Assembly: GCF_002097715.1 (NCBI RefSeq)
Contig: NZ_CP020737.1
Span: 1,860,001-1,924,000 of the forward strand
From: Burkholderia ubonensis subsp. mesacidophila
Lineage (GTDB): Bacteria > Pseudomonadota > Gammaproteobacteria > Burkholderiales > Burkholderiaceae
DNA: 64,000 nt
Reading direction: 5' to 3'
Shown here one piece after another: positions 35,084-42,997 of this stretch; position 1 is the stretch's first letter; the number at the start of each line of letters is the position of its first letter. A program made the position numbers and the translations under genes. The notes beneath the pieces were generated by a model, which was not told where the DNA came from, ran no database searches, and saw only the letters and a program-made list of their open reading frames with translations.

Positions 35084-36295
35084 TCAGTGAGCGAGTTCGG
35101 CGGCTTCGGCGGGCTCGGCGGTGCGCTCGGGCAAGCCCGCGCGCTGGTCGAGACGGCCGCTCAGCGCGGTGAGCGCGAACGCGCCGAGCGTGACGACCGC
35201 GGCGATCCACGGCGTATGGCCGAGGCCGGCGTGCGCGACGATCAGGCCGCCGAGCGACGAGCCGCCCGCGACGCCCAGGTTGAAGGCGGCGATGTTGAAG
35301 CCCGACGCGACGTCGGCGGCGTCCGGCGCGAAATGGCGCGCCTGCTTGACGACGTAGACCTGCAGGCCCGGCACGTTGCCGAATGCGACCGCGCCCCATG
35401 CGAGCATCGTCAGCACGGCGAGCCACCTGACGTGAACCGTGAAGGTCAGCGCGAGCAGCACGACGGCGAGCAGCAGGAAGATCCGCTTGAGCGCCTTGAC
35501 GGGGCCGACGCGATCCGCGAGCTTGCCGCCCCACACGTTGCCGAACGCGACCGACACGCCGTAGCCGACGAGCACGAGGCTGACCTGCGACGGCGTGAAG
35601 CCGGCGAGCTGCTCGAGCAGCGGGGCCATGTACGTGAACGCGATCAGCGAGCCGCCGTAGCCGACCGCCGTCATCGCGAACACGAGCAGGAGGCGCGGCT
35701 GCGCCAGCACGCGGAACTGCCGGGCGAGCGGCGCGGGTTCCGTTTGCGGCAGGCCGCGCGGCACGAACGCAACCGCGCCGAGGAACGCGACGAGGCCGAA
35801 CAGCGCGACGATCAGGAACGTCGCGCGCCAGCCGAAGTGCTGGCCGATGAAGGTGCCGAGCGGAATGCCGGCGACGAATGCGACGGTCATCCCGCTGAAC
35901 ATCGTCGCGATCGCACTTGCGGCCTTGTCTTTCGGCACGAGCGTCGTCGCGATGATCGAGCCGACCGAGAAGAACACGCCGTGCGCGAGGCCCGTGAGGA
36001 TGCGCGCGACGATCAGCGATTCGTAGCTGGGCGCCTGCCACGCGACGAGGTTGCCGACGGTGAACAGCGCCATCAGCCCGGCGAGCAGCGTCTTGCGCGG
36101 CAGGCGGCCCGTCAGCGCGGTGAGCAGCGGCGCGCCGATCGCGACGCTGAGTGCATACAGGCTGACGAGCAGGCCCGCGGAGGGCACGCTCACGCCGAGA
36201 TCGGCGGCGATCGTCGGGATCAGCCCGACGATCACGAATTCGGTCGTGCCGATGGCGAATGCGCTGATCGTCAGCGCGAGTAGGGCAAGTGGCAT
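35084..36295 (-). CDS. MFS drug/metabolite efflux transporter, AraJ/DHA1 type
   Basis: A 403-residue carrier with about twelve helices. It starts MPLALLALTISAFAIGTTEF and contains EFVIVGLIPTIAADLGVS and RILTGLAHGVFFSVGSIIA, typical of the AraJ/SotB/NepI branch. The longer open frame to 36577 was rejected because ATG 36295 begins the first helix. A TTGA-N7-TCAA site lies 87 bases upstream at 36382-36396. It heads the leftward MFS/MoaF/LLM operon and probably exports the compound that the LysR senses. Confidence 0.9.
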   Translation of the reverse strand: MPLALLALTISAFAIGTTEFVIVGLIPTIAADLGVSVPSAGLLVSLYALSVAIGAPLLTALTGRLPRKTLLAGLMALFTVGNLVAWQAPSYESLIVARILTGLAHGVFFSVGSIIATTLVPKDKAASAIATMFSGMTVAFVAGIPLGTFIGQHFGWRATFLIVALFGLVAFLGAVAFVPRGLPQTEPAPLARQFRVLAQPRLLLVFAMTAVGYGGSLIAFTYMAPLLEQLAGFTPSQVSLVLVGYGVSVAFGNVWGGKLADRVGPVKALKRIFLLLAVVLLALTFTVHVRWLAVLTMLAWGAVAFGNVPGLQVYVVKQARHFAPDAADVASGFNIAAFNLGVAGGSSLGGLIVAHAGLGHTPWIAAVVTLGAFALTALSGRLDQRAGLPERTAEPAEAAELAH

Positions 36296-36381
36296 GAAGG
36301 GCGCTCCGGGTTCCAGTAACGATGGAGCGCAGTGTGCCCGGTTTATTTTTGCGGAAAAACCGGTCGATTCGGCAAATTGTT

Positions 36382-36396
36382 TTGATTTGAAGTCAA
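36382..36396. promoter_or_regulatory. LysR-type operator upstream of the MFS gene
   Basis: TTGATTTGAAGTCAA is the second TTGA-N7-TCAA site of this cluster. Its seven-base spacer (TTTGAAG) differs by one base from that at 33749-33755. It lies between the divergent MFS and epimerase genes. Confidence 0.55.
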
Positions 36397-36551
36397 GAAT
36401 TGAAGGGCGCGCGCGCGGGGGGCCGATCCCTCTGCGGAATTGTCCCTCCCGGTTCAAAAGAGTTTTCGTGACGCGCCCCTTTCCCGCGTATCGCCGAGCG
36501 CCGATACTGGCCGGCCGTCGACAGCTCCCCGTGTCGGCGATGGAGCGACAC

Positions 36552-37457
36552 ATGAAGATATTCATTACAGGCGTCACGGGCTATATCGGCGGATCGATCG
36601 CCGCGCGGCTGGTCGCGGACGGCCATGCGGTCTCGGGCCTCGTGCGCGATTACGAGAAGGCGGCGACGCTGGAGGCGGCCGGCATCACGCCGATCATCGG
36701 CGTGCTGGATGACGACGCGCTGCTGTATGCGACCGCGCGCAGCGTCGACGCCGTCATCAATGCGGCGAGCAGCGATCACGGCGGCGCCGTCGACGCGCTG
36801 ATCGCCGGGCTGAGCGGATCGGGCAAGACGTTGCTGCACACGAGCGGAACCAGCGTCATCGCGGACGACGCGCAAGGCGAGCACGGCGCGGGCACGGTAT
36901 TCGACGAGTCCACGCCGTTCGTGACGCCGCCGGAGAAAGCCGAGCGCCGCGCGATCGACCAGCGGGTGCGTTCGGCGGCGAAGCTGGCCGTGCGCTCGGC
37001 GGTCATCTGCAACAGCATGATCTACGGCGTCGGGCGCGGGATGCGGCGCGACAGCGCGCAGATTCCGCTGCTGGCCGCCAACGCGCTGGCATTCGGAGCG
37101 GTACGCGTGATCGGCAAGGGCCTGAACCGCTGGTCGAACGTCCACATCGACGACGTCGTCGAGCTTTACGTGCGCGCGCTGGAGGCTGCGCCCGGCGGTT
37201 CGTTCTATTTCGCGGAGAACGGCGAAGCGTCGCTGCACGAGATCGGCGCGGCGCTCGCCGAGCGGCTCGGCATGCCGTCCGTCGAGCGGTGGGATATCGC
37301 GGATGCGGCCGAGGTACTCGGCCATTCGCGCGCGCATTTCTCGCTGGCGTCGAATAGCCGCGTCAACGCGGATCGCGCGCGGCAGGAACTGGTGTGGACG
37401 CCGCGTCACGCGTCGGTCATCGACTGGATCCGCGACGAGATGCCCGTTCGGGCCTGA
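36552..37457 (+). CDS. NAD-dependent epimerase/dehydratase family protein
   Basis: A 301-residue extended SDR-type protein. The nucleotide motif GVTGYIGGSIA is at the N-terminus, with SGTSVIAD and a later NVHIDDVVELY segment. ATG 36552 follows GGAG at 36542-36545, preferred over ATG 36540. The classical YxxxK is not obvious, so it may be an atypical reductase or an NmrA-like sensor. It is divergent from the MFS gene and could share its operator. LysR follows in the same direction after 159 bases. Confidence 0.82.
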   Translation: MKIFITGVTGYIGGSIAARLVADGHAVSGLVRDYEKAATLEAAGITPIIGVLDDDALLYATARSVDAVINAASSDHGGAVDALIAGLSGSGKTLLHTSGTSVIADDAQGEHGAGTVFDESTPFVTPPEKAERRAIDQRVRSAAKLAVRSAVICNSMIYGVGRGMRRDSAQIPLLAANALAFGAVRVIGKGLNRWSNVHIDDVVELYVRALEAAPGGSFYFAENGEASLHEIGAALAERLGMPSVERWDIADAAEVLGHSRAHFSLASNSRVNADRARQELVWTPRHASVIDWIRDEMPVRA

Positions 37458-37517
37458 GTCTCTATTCGTCCGACGTTGCGCGGCCCGCGGGCACCGGGCC
37501 GTGATCGCCCGGCACTC

Positions 37518-37532
37518 TTGAAGCGAAATCAA
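37518..37532. promoter_or_regulatory. LysR autoregulatory-type operator
   Basis: TTGAAGCGAAATCAA is the third TTGA-N7-TCAA site, 85 bases before the LysR start codon. It suggests autoregulation. Its spacer differs from those of the other two sites. Confidence 0.5.
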
Positions 37533-37616
37533 AAATGATTCGCGCCGGCGCACGCTTATCAAAGCGGTGCCGCGGCTCTATCGTCTGGGCTCCGCAAACC
37601 CCGCAGAAGATTCCCC

Positions 37617-38522
37617 ATGAAGACCACCCTCGACGAGATGCTCGCGTTCGTGACCATCGCGGATACCGGCTCGCTGACCGGCGCGGCCGACAAGCTCCAT
37701 CAGCCGACCTCGGTGATGAGCCGGATCCTTCGCCGCCTGGAGGAAAAGCTCGACACGACGCTGATCCGGCGCACGACGCGCCGGCTGGAGCTGACCGAGG
37801 AGGGCAAGGTCTTTCTCGAGCGCGCCCGCGACATCATCGCGTCGGTCGAGCTGGCCGAGGAGCAGATCATCAGCCAGCGGGAGACGCCGGCCGGCCGGCT
37901 CAGGATCAACGCGGCGATGCCGTTCATGCAGCATGTGATCGCGCCGCTGATTTCCGGCTTCCGCGACGCCTATCCGGGGATCGAGGTCGAGCTGCATACG
38001 AGCGACGAAATCATCGACCTGCTCGAGCACCGCACCGACGTCGCGATACGCATCGGCGATCTGCGCGACTCGACGCTGCATGCCCGCAAGCTTTGCAGCA
38101 GCCGGTTGCGCGTGCTCGCGAGCCCGGCCTATCTCGCGAAGGCAGGCGTGCCGACGAGCGTGGCCGATCTGGCCAACCATACGCTGCTGGGTTTCGCGCA
38201 GCCCGAGACATTGAACAACTGGCCGCTGCGGACCGCGGACGGCGGCGACGCGTACCGGATTCGCCCCGCGCTGCAGGCGTCGAGCGGCGAGACGCTGCTG
38301 ACCCTCGCGGTCAACGGCGCCGGCATCGTGTGTCTCGCGGACTACATGACGAGCACGCATCGCGACAACGGCAGCCTGGTCGAGCTGCTGGTCGACGACA
38401 CCCTCGAATTTCGTCAGCCGATTCACGCGGTCTACTATCGCAACACGACGCTGTCGCTGCGCATTTCCAGCTTTCTCGACTATGTCAGCACGCAGATGAA
38501 GCATGGCAACGATATCGGCTGA
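37617..38522 (+). CDS. LysR-type regulator of the electrophile-response cluster
   Basis: A 301-residue LysR protein. The DNA-binding part is LDEMLAFVTIADTGSLTGAADKLHQPTS over about residues 4-30. The effector domain has DVAIRIGDLRDSTLHARKL, as in the CrgA/YafC-like branch that often pairs with oxidoreductases. Three matching operator-like sites in the cluster lie before the AKR operon, the MFS operon and this gene. The inducer is unknown but is probably an electrophile or quinone. Confidence 0.88.
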   Translation: MKTTLDEMLAFVTIADTGSLTGAADKLHQPTSVMSRILRRLEEKLDTTLIRRTTRRLELTEEGKVFLERARDIIASVELAEEQIISQRETPAGRLRINAAMPFMQHVIAPLISGFRDAYPGIEVELHTSDEIIDLLEHRTDVAIRIGDLRDSTLHARKLCSSRLRVLASPAYLAKAGVPTSVADLANHTLLGFAQPETLNNWPLRTADGGDAYRIRPALQASSGETLLTLAVNGAGIVCLADYMTSTHRDNGSLVELLVDDTLEFRQPIHAVYYRNTTLSLRISSFLDYVSTQMKHGNDIG

Positions 38523-38606
38523 GGCCGCCGCCCGGCCGCCTGTCGCGGCATGATGAGCACTGGCGGTGAGATATGATCGCGTTTTCTGCGTATTGGAAAT
38601 GCCGCC

Positions 38607-39074
38607 ATGCAAGTGCTGGTCGATGCTGACGCCTGTCCCGTCGTGATCAAGGACATGTTGTTTCGCGCCGCGCGTCGTGCCGAAGTCCACGTGACCCTGG
38701 TCGCAAACCAGTATTTGCGCACGCCGCCTTCGCCCTTTATCAAGGCGCTTCAAGTCCCGGCGGGTTTCGACGCCGCCGATGCCCGCATCGTCGAGCTGGT
38801 CGCGGCCGGCGACCTCGTGATTACCGCGGACATACCGCTCGCCGCCGCCGTCCTCGACAAGGGCGCCCATGCGCTCGACCCGCGCGGAAGCTGGTTCAGT
38901 CGCGAGAACATCGAGGAACGCCTGTCGACGCGTGCGATGCTGGATCAACTGCGCAGTACGGGTATCGACACGGGCGGGCCGGCGCCCTATAGCGCGCGGG
39001 ACAGCAAGGCGTTCGCGGGGCAGCTCGACCGGTTCCTCGCACGTCGCGGCACGCTGCCTGGCGGAGCCGGTTGA
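38607..39074 (+). CDS. yaiI: YaiI/YqxD family protein (DUF188)
   Basis: A 155-residue protein starting MQVLVDADACPVVIKDMLFRAA, the DxDACPV hallmark of the family. ITADIPLAA and a downstream DPRGSWFS segment continue the pattern. The fold resembles PIN-like nucleases, with conserved acidic residues that could bind a metal, but no activity is established. It is a single gene between LysR and a convergent hydrolase. Length is normal. Confidence 0.9.
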   Translation: MQVLVDADACPVVIKDMLFRAARRAEVHVTLVANQYLRTPPSPFIKALQVPAGFDAADARIVELVAAGDLVITADIPLAAAVLDKGAHALDPRGSWFSRENIEERLSTRAMLDQLRSTGIDTGGPAPYSARDSKAFAGQLDRFLARRGTLPGGAG

Positions 39075-39143
39075 TATCCGCAAGCGATCGCGCTTCGTGC
39101 AGGGCGGCGGATGCCAAGGGTCGCCCCTCGGCATCCGTTGCGT

Positions 39144-39974
39144 TCAGCTGCGGATAAACGCGAGCAGATCGGCGTTGATCGTTTCGGCGTTGGACGTGGG
39201 CATGCCGTGCGGGAAGCCCGGATAGGTCTTCAGCGTGCCGTTCCTGAGCAGCTTTGCGGACAGCGGGCCGGAGTCCGCGTAAGGCACGATCTGGTCGTCG
39301 TCGCCGTGCATCACCAGAACGGGGATCGAGATCGCCTTGAGGTCCTCGGTGAAGTCGGTCTGCGAGAAAGCGACGATGCCGTCGTAATGGGCCTTCGCGC
39401 TGCCCATCATGCCCTGCCGCCACCAGTTCAGGATGACGCCTTCGGACGGCTTGGCGTCGGGGCGGTTGTACCCGTAGAACGGTCCCGCCGGAATGTCGTG
39501 GTAGAACTGCGCCCGGTTCGCCGCAAGCTGCGCCTGCAGATTGTCGAACACCTCCTTGGGCAGGCCGCCCGGATTGTTCTCCGTCTTCACCATGATCGGC
39601 GGCACGGCGCTGATGAGGACCGCTTTGGAAACGCGATCCTCGCCGTGGCGCGCGATGTAGTGCGCGACTTCGCCGCCGCCGGTGGAATGGCCGACGTGGA
39701 CCGCGCCCTGGACGCCGAGGTGATTCACGACCGCGGCGACGTCGTCGGCATAGTGATCCATGTCGTGGCCGTCCCAGACCTGGCTGGATCGTCCGTGGCC
39801 GCGACGGTCATGCGCGACGACGCGGTAACCGTGAGCCAGGAAGAAGAGCATCTGGGCATCCCAGTCGTCGGCGCTGAGCGGCCAGCCATGATGAAAGAAG
39901 ACGACCTGTGCGTCGCGCGGACCCCAGTCCTTGTAGAAGATGTCGACACCCTCTTTCGTTGTGACGTATCCCAT
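39144..39974 (-). CDS. Alpha/beta hydrolase, chloroperoxidase/arylesterase type
   Basis: A 276-residue alpha/beta hydrolase of the non-haem chloroperoxidase branch. It has FHHGWPLSADDWD near the oxyanion hole, HDRRGHGRS, and the nucleophile elbow VGHSTGG (Ser97). The acid is Asp in MHGDDDQIVP and the His is in FPHGMP near the end. It is divergent from the merR gene; the ATTAAA-N6-TTTAAT operator at 40123-40140 lies between them. It probably hydrolyses an ester or lactone. Confidence 0.9.
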   Translation of the reverse strand: MGYVTTKEGVDIFYKDWGPRDAQVVFFHHGWPLSADDWDAQMLFFLAHGYRVVAHDRRGHGRSSQVWDGHDMDHYADDVAAVVNHLGVQGAVHVGHSTGGGEVAHYIARHGEDRVSKAVLISAVPPIMVKTENNPGGLPKEVFDNLQAQLAANRAQFYHDIPAGPFYGYNRPDAKPSEGVILNWWRQGMMGSAKAHYDGIVAFSQTDFTEDLKAISIPVLVMHGDDDQIVPYADSGPLSAKLLRNGTLKTYPGFPHGMPTSNAETINADLLAFIRS

Positions 39975-40122
39975 GATTGCTCCTGTTCAGTGGGCGATAT
40001 CTGTCAGTGACGTGCTTTCCGGTTGCTGCTGATCAGTGATGGCGTGCGGCTCCTGATGATGGCGGGTTGATCGAAGGGCAATGCGGCCGCCGCGTGTTCG
40101 TTGGCGACGCACCGACTCTAGG

Positions 40123-40140
40123 ATTAAAGTTAGGTTTAAT
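40123..40140. promoter_or_regulatory. MerR-type operator between hydrolase and merR genes
   Basis: ATTAAA-GTTAGG-TTTAAT is a perfect 6-base inverted repeat 23 bases before the merR ATG. It resembles the dyad at 40664-40679 in spacing and core (AAGTT.), so both are likely bound by this MerR protein. Confidence 0.6.
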
Positions 40141-40163
40141 GTCAATACGGAGACGAGGCAAGC

Positions 40164-40613
40164 ATGAAAATTGGGGAGCTGGCGAAGCTCACCGGCCTGG
40201 CGGCGTCCCGGATCCGTTTTTACGAGGCGGAAGGGCTGATTGCGGCCGTCGAACGCAGGACGAACGGCTATCGCGACTACGCCGAGGACGCGGTGCGGGT
40301 GCTCGAGATCATCTCCAGTGCGCAGCGCGCTGGGTTCTCGCTCGAGCAGATCCGTCACCTGCTGCCGGTGGGGGCCGGCAACTGGCAGCATGACGGGCTG
40401 GTGGAAGCGCTCGAACGGAAAGTCGCCGAAATCGAAGCGATGCAACAGCGCCTCAAGGAGAACAAGGCGCAACTGCTCGTCGCGATCGACAGCATCAGGA
40501 ACCGGCCGACCGAATTGAGCTGCGCCGAGCGGACGCGGTGGGTGATGGATCGCCTGCGCGATCACGGGGTGGTGTCGACACAGGGCAAGGGCCGTCGCTC
40601 GGGCGCCGAATGA
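40164..40613 (+). CDS. MerR family transcriptional regulator
   Basis: A 149-residue MerR protein. The winged helix is KIGELAKLTGLAASRIRFYEAEGLI, followed by the R-x-x-NGYRDY motif and a long dimer coiled coil (about residues 75-115). The C-terminal part has a single Cys (ELSCAERTRW), too few for a typical metal-binding loop, so a small-molecule or redox signal is more likely. Probable targets are its own promoter, the divergent hydrolase and the downstream decarboxylase-like operon. Confidence 0.88.
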   Translation: MKIGELAKLTGLAASRIRFYEAEGLIAAVERRTNGYRDYAEDAVRVLEIISSAQRAGFSLEQIRHLLPVGAGNWQHDGLVEALERKVAEIEAMQQRLKENKAQLLVAIDSIRNRPTELSCAERTRWVMDRLRDHGVVSTQGKGRRSGAE

Positions 40614-40657
40614 TTCGACGATAAAACGACGACCGACGTGTTCCTCTATCCGGGCCC

Positions 40658-40688
40658 TTGACCTTGAAGTTGAGTTCAACCTTAAAGT
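40658..40688 (+). promoter_or_regulatory. MerR-type promoter with 19-base spacer
   Basis: TTGACC at 40658-40663 and TAAAGT at 40683-40688 are 19 bases apart, the long spacing typical of MerR-activated promoters. Within the spacer TTGAA-N6-TTCAA forms a perfect dyad. It precedes the acetoacetate-decarboxylase-like operon. Confidence 0.65.
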
Positions 40689-40763
40689 GCTTGCCGACAG
40701 CAGTGAGTCAGCAGGCTTCGGGTGTTGCCTGCCACGGTCAATCATCGAGGAGGGGCAACGAAC

Positions 40764-41681
40764 ATGGACAGGCGGTTTGCACAGGTCGAATTCGGGCCGC
40801 ACAAGGTCGACGTGCCTGAAGGCGGATACTACGACCGGTTCCGGATGAATCCGAACCTGGACGAGGTGGCGCGCGATCCCGCCGCGGGTAACATCGATTT
40901 TTTCCGTCGGATACCGAAGCGTCTGGTTGCTTCGCGGGTCGGCCCGACGTGGGCGCCGAACTTCTACTACCGTTCCAGCAACATCCAGCTGTTGTTCCTT
41001 GCGCCGCTCGAACGTTTGCGGGCCATGCTGCCGGCGCCGCTCGAGCCGCTGCGGGCGCTTCCCGGGTACGGGCTGGTGGCGCTGACGTTCTTTTCGTATG
41101 CGGTCTGCGACAACGATCCCTACGACGAAGTGTCCGTCGCCGTGGTCATCCGCAGGCCCGGTGCGCGAGGGTCGCACGCGCTGGAGCTGATCGATTCCAT
41201 GCGGCGCCGGAGCTTCGTCGCGCATGTGCTGGCGCTTCCCGTCACCACGGAAATCGCGCGGGTTCGCGGCGTACATGGCTATCAGCTGCCGAAATGGCTC
41301 GCCGATATCGACGTGAACATCGGCGCCGACGCAAGCGCCCGCATTGCCGGTCCGGGAGGTCGGCCGGACCTGAGCCTGAGCGCGCCGCTGCCCGCGCTGA
41401 ACACCGTTGCGCCGCAATCGCGGATGGGCACGACGACCATGATCAATCTCATCGACGGCGAATGGCACCAGACTTCGGTGCAGACCAATACGCTGTCGTT
41501 CGCGCAGCGCCTGTTGCCGCGAGACGTCCGGCTGGTGCGGCACGGCGGTCCGCTGAGCCAGTTGCTCGACGGACTGGGCGCATCCACCATGTTGCGTCTC
41601 GACGTGGTCAAGGACGCGCAACTGGTCCTGAACCTGCCGACGCCTTTAAAGGCGTTCGATGCACCCGGAAAGCCAAGGTAA
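40764..41681 (+). CDS. Acetoacetate decarboxylase-like protein
   Basis: A 305-residue protein of the acetoacetate decarboxylase fold. The Schiff-base Lys region is matched by VHGYQLPKWLADIDVN, close to the family's GYPKK motif. It starts at ATG 40764 after GAGGAGG; the longer frame to 40722 was rejected. The family includes true decarboxylases and aldolase-dehydratases, so the reaction is open. It shares an operon with the next gene and has a MerR-type promoter. Confidence 0.78.
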   Translation: MDRRFAQVEFGPHKVDVPEGGYYDRFRMNPNLDEVARDPAAGNIDFFRRIPKRLVASRVGPTWAPNFYYRSSNIQLLFLAPLERLRAMLPAPLEPLRALPGYGLVALTFFSYAVCDNDPYDEVSVAVVIRRPGARGSHALELIDSMRRRSFVAHVLALPVTTEIARVRGVHGYQLPKWLADIDVNIGADASARIAGPGGRPDLSLSAPLPALNTVAPQSRMGTTTMINLIDGEWHQTSVQTNTLSFAQRLLPRDVRLVRHGGPLSQLLDGLGASTMLRLDVVKDAQLVLNLPTPLKAFDAPGKPR

Positions 41682-41724
41682 CGTCGCCGATGCCCCCGCC
41701 ACGCCCGCTCCGAAGGAATCGTCC

Positions 41725-42969
41725 ATGACCGCTCCGACCCATGATCTCGTCGTATTCGGCGCCACCAGCTTCGTCGGGCAGATCCTGACCCGCTACCTGT
41801 CCGAACACCTGTCGGGCGCCGGCGAGACGCTGCGCTGGGCCATCGCCGGCCGCTCGGAAACGAAGCTCAGGCGGCTCAGGGATACGCTGGGCGCGGCGGG
41901 GCAGTCGTTGCCGATCATCGTCGCCGACGCGGCCGACGAAGCGCAGCTGCAAGCGCTATGTGCGCAAACGCGGGTGGTCGTGTCGACCGTCGGACCCTAT
42001 GCGCTTTACGGGGAGCCGCTGGTCAGGACGTGCGCGGAAAGCGGCACGGATTACTGCGACCTCACCGGCGAGACCCAGTGGATCAAGCGGATGATCGAGA
42101 AGTACGAACCCGCGGCCCGGCAATCGGGGGCGCGCATCGTCCATTGCTGCGGCTTCGATTCGGTTCCGTCGGACATGGGCGTCTTTTTCCTGCAGCAACA
42201 GGCAAGGCGGCAGTGGGGCGTGCCGGCCGGGCAGGTGAAGATGCGCGTCCGGACGCTGAAGGGGGGCGCGTCGGGCGGAACGGTGGCGAGCGTGATCAAC
42301 GTCGTTCGGGAAGCCGCGGCCGATCCCGCGTTGCGCAGGGCGCTGCTCGATCCTTATTCGCTGTGCCCGAAAGGGCATGGATTCACGGTGCGGCAACACG
42401 CCGTCAGGTCGGCCGAGTTCGATCGCGACTGTGATGCGTGGATCGCGCCGTTCGTGATGGCGGCCGTCAACGAGCGTGTCGTGCATCGCTCCAACGCGCT
42501 TGCGGGCAACGCCTACGGCAGCCGGTTCACCTATGACGAAGCCGTCATGACGGGCGCGGGCCTCAAAGGCCGCCTGGCCGCCCTGACGATGGTGGCCGGC
42601 CTCGGCGCGTTCATGGCGGGCGTCGTCATCAAGCCGGTGCGCGGCCTGATGGAGCGGTTCCTGCTGCCGAAGCCCGGCGAGGGGCCGAGCGTCGAGGCCC
42701 AGTTGGCCGGCCGCTACGATTTGCGATTCTTCGGCCGCACCGACGACGGGCAGACCTTGCGCGTGAAAGTCACCGGAGATCGCGATCCGGGTTACGGCTC
42801 CACGGGCAAGATGCTCGGCCAGGCCGCGATCAGTCTCGCGCTGGATTGCCGCACGGACGGCGAGAAGACGGGGCGCGGCGGCGGCTTCTGGACGCCCGCC
42901 ACGATGTTCGACGAGCGCTTCGTCGAGCGTCTGGTTCGCCATGCGGGGCTGCGTTTCGAGCTGATTTGA
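41725..42969 (+). CDS. Saccharopine dehydrogenase-like (trans-acting enoyl reductase type) protein
   Basis: A 414-residue NAD(P)-binding protein. It opens HDLVVFGATSFVGQILTRYL, a Rossmann GxxxxxG variant, with WAIAGRSETKLRRL after it and HCCGFDSVPSDMGVFF in the middle. These match saccharopine-dehydrogenase-like enoyl reductases. A hydrophobic stretch near residues 285-305 (MVAGLGAFMAGVVI) could anchor it to a membrane. The ATG at 41725 follows a GAAGGAA site. It is cotranscribed with the ADC-like gene, 43 bases away. Confidence 0.8.
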   Translation: MTAPTHDLVVFGATSFVGQILTRYLSEHLSGAGETLRWAIAGRSETKLRRLRDTLGAAGQSLPIIVADAADEAQLQALCAQTRVVVSTVGPYALYGEPLVRTCAESGTDYCDLTGETQWIKRMIEKYEPAARQSGARIVHCCGFDSVPSDMGVFFLQQQARRQWGVPAGQVKMRVRTLKGGASGGTVASVINVVREAAADPALRRALLDPYSLCPKGHGFTVRQHAVRSAEFDRDCDAWIAPFVMAAVNERVVHRSNALAGNAYGSRFTYDEAVMTGAGLKGRLAALTMVAGLGAFMAGVVIKPVRGLMERFLLPKPGEGPSVEAQLAGRYDLRFFGRTDDGQTLRVKVTGDRDPGYGSTGKMLGQAAISLALDCRTDGEKTGRGGGFWTPATMFDERFVERLVRHAGLRFELI

Positions 42970-42997
42970 GCGCGCGTCGTATCCGGTCCGGCCGGGA

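Noticed and set aside
39987..41621. 544-codon minus-strand open frame opposite merR and the ADC-like gene
   Set aside because: No domain. The plus-strand genes have clear motifs, operators and ribosome sites.
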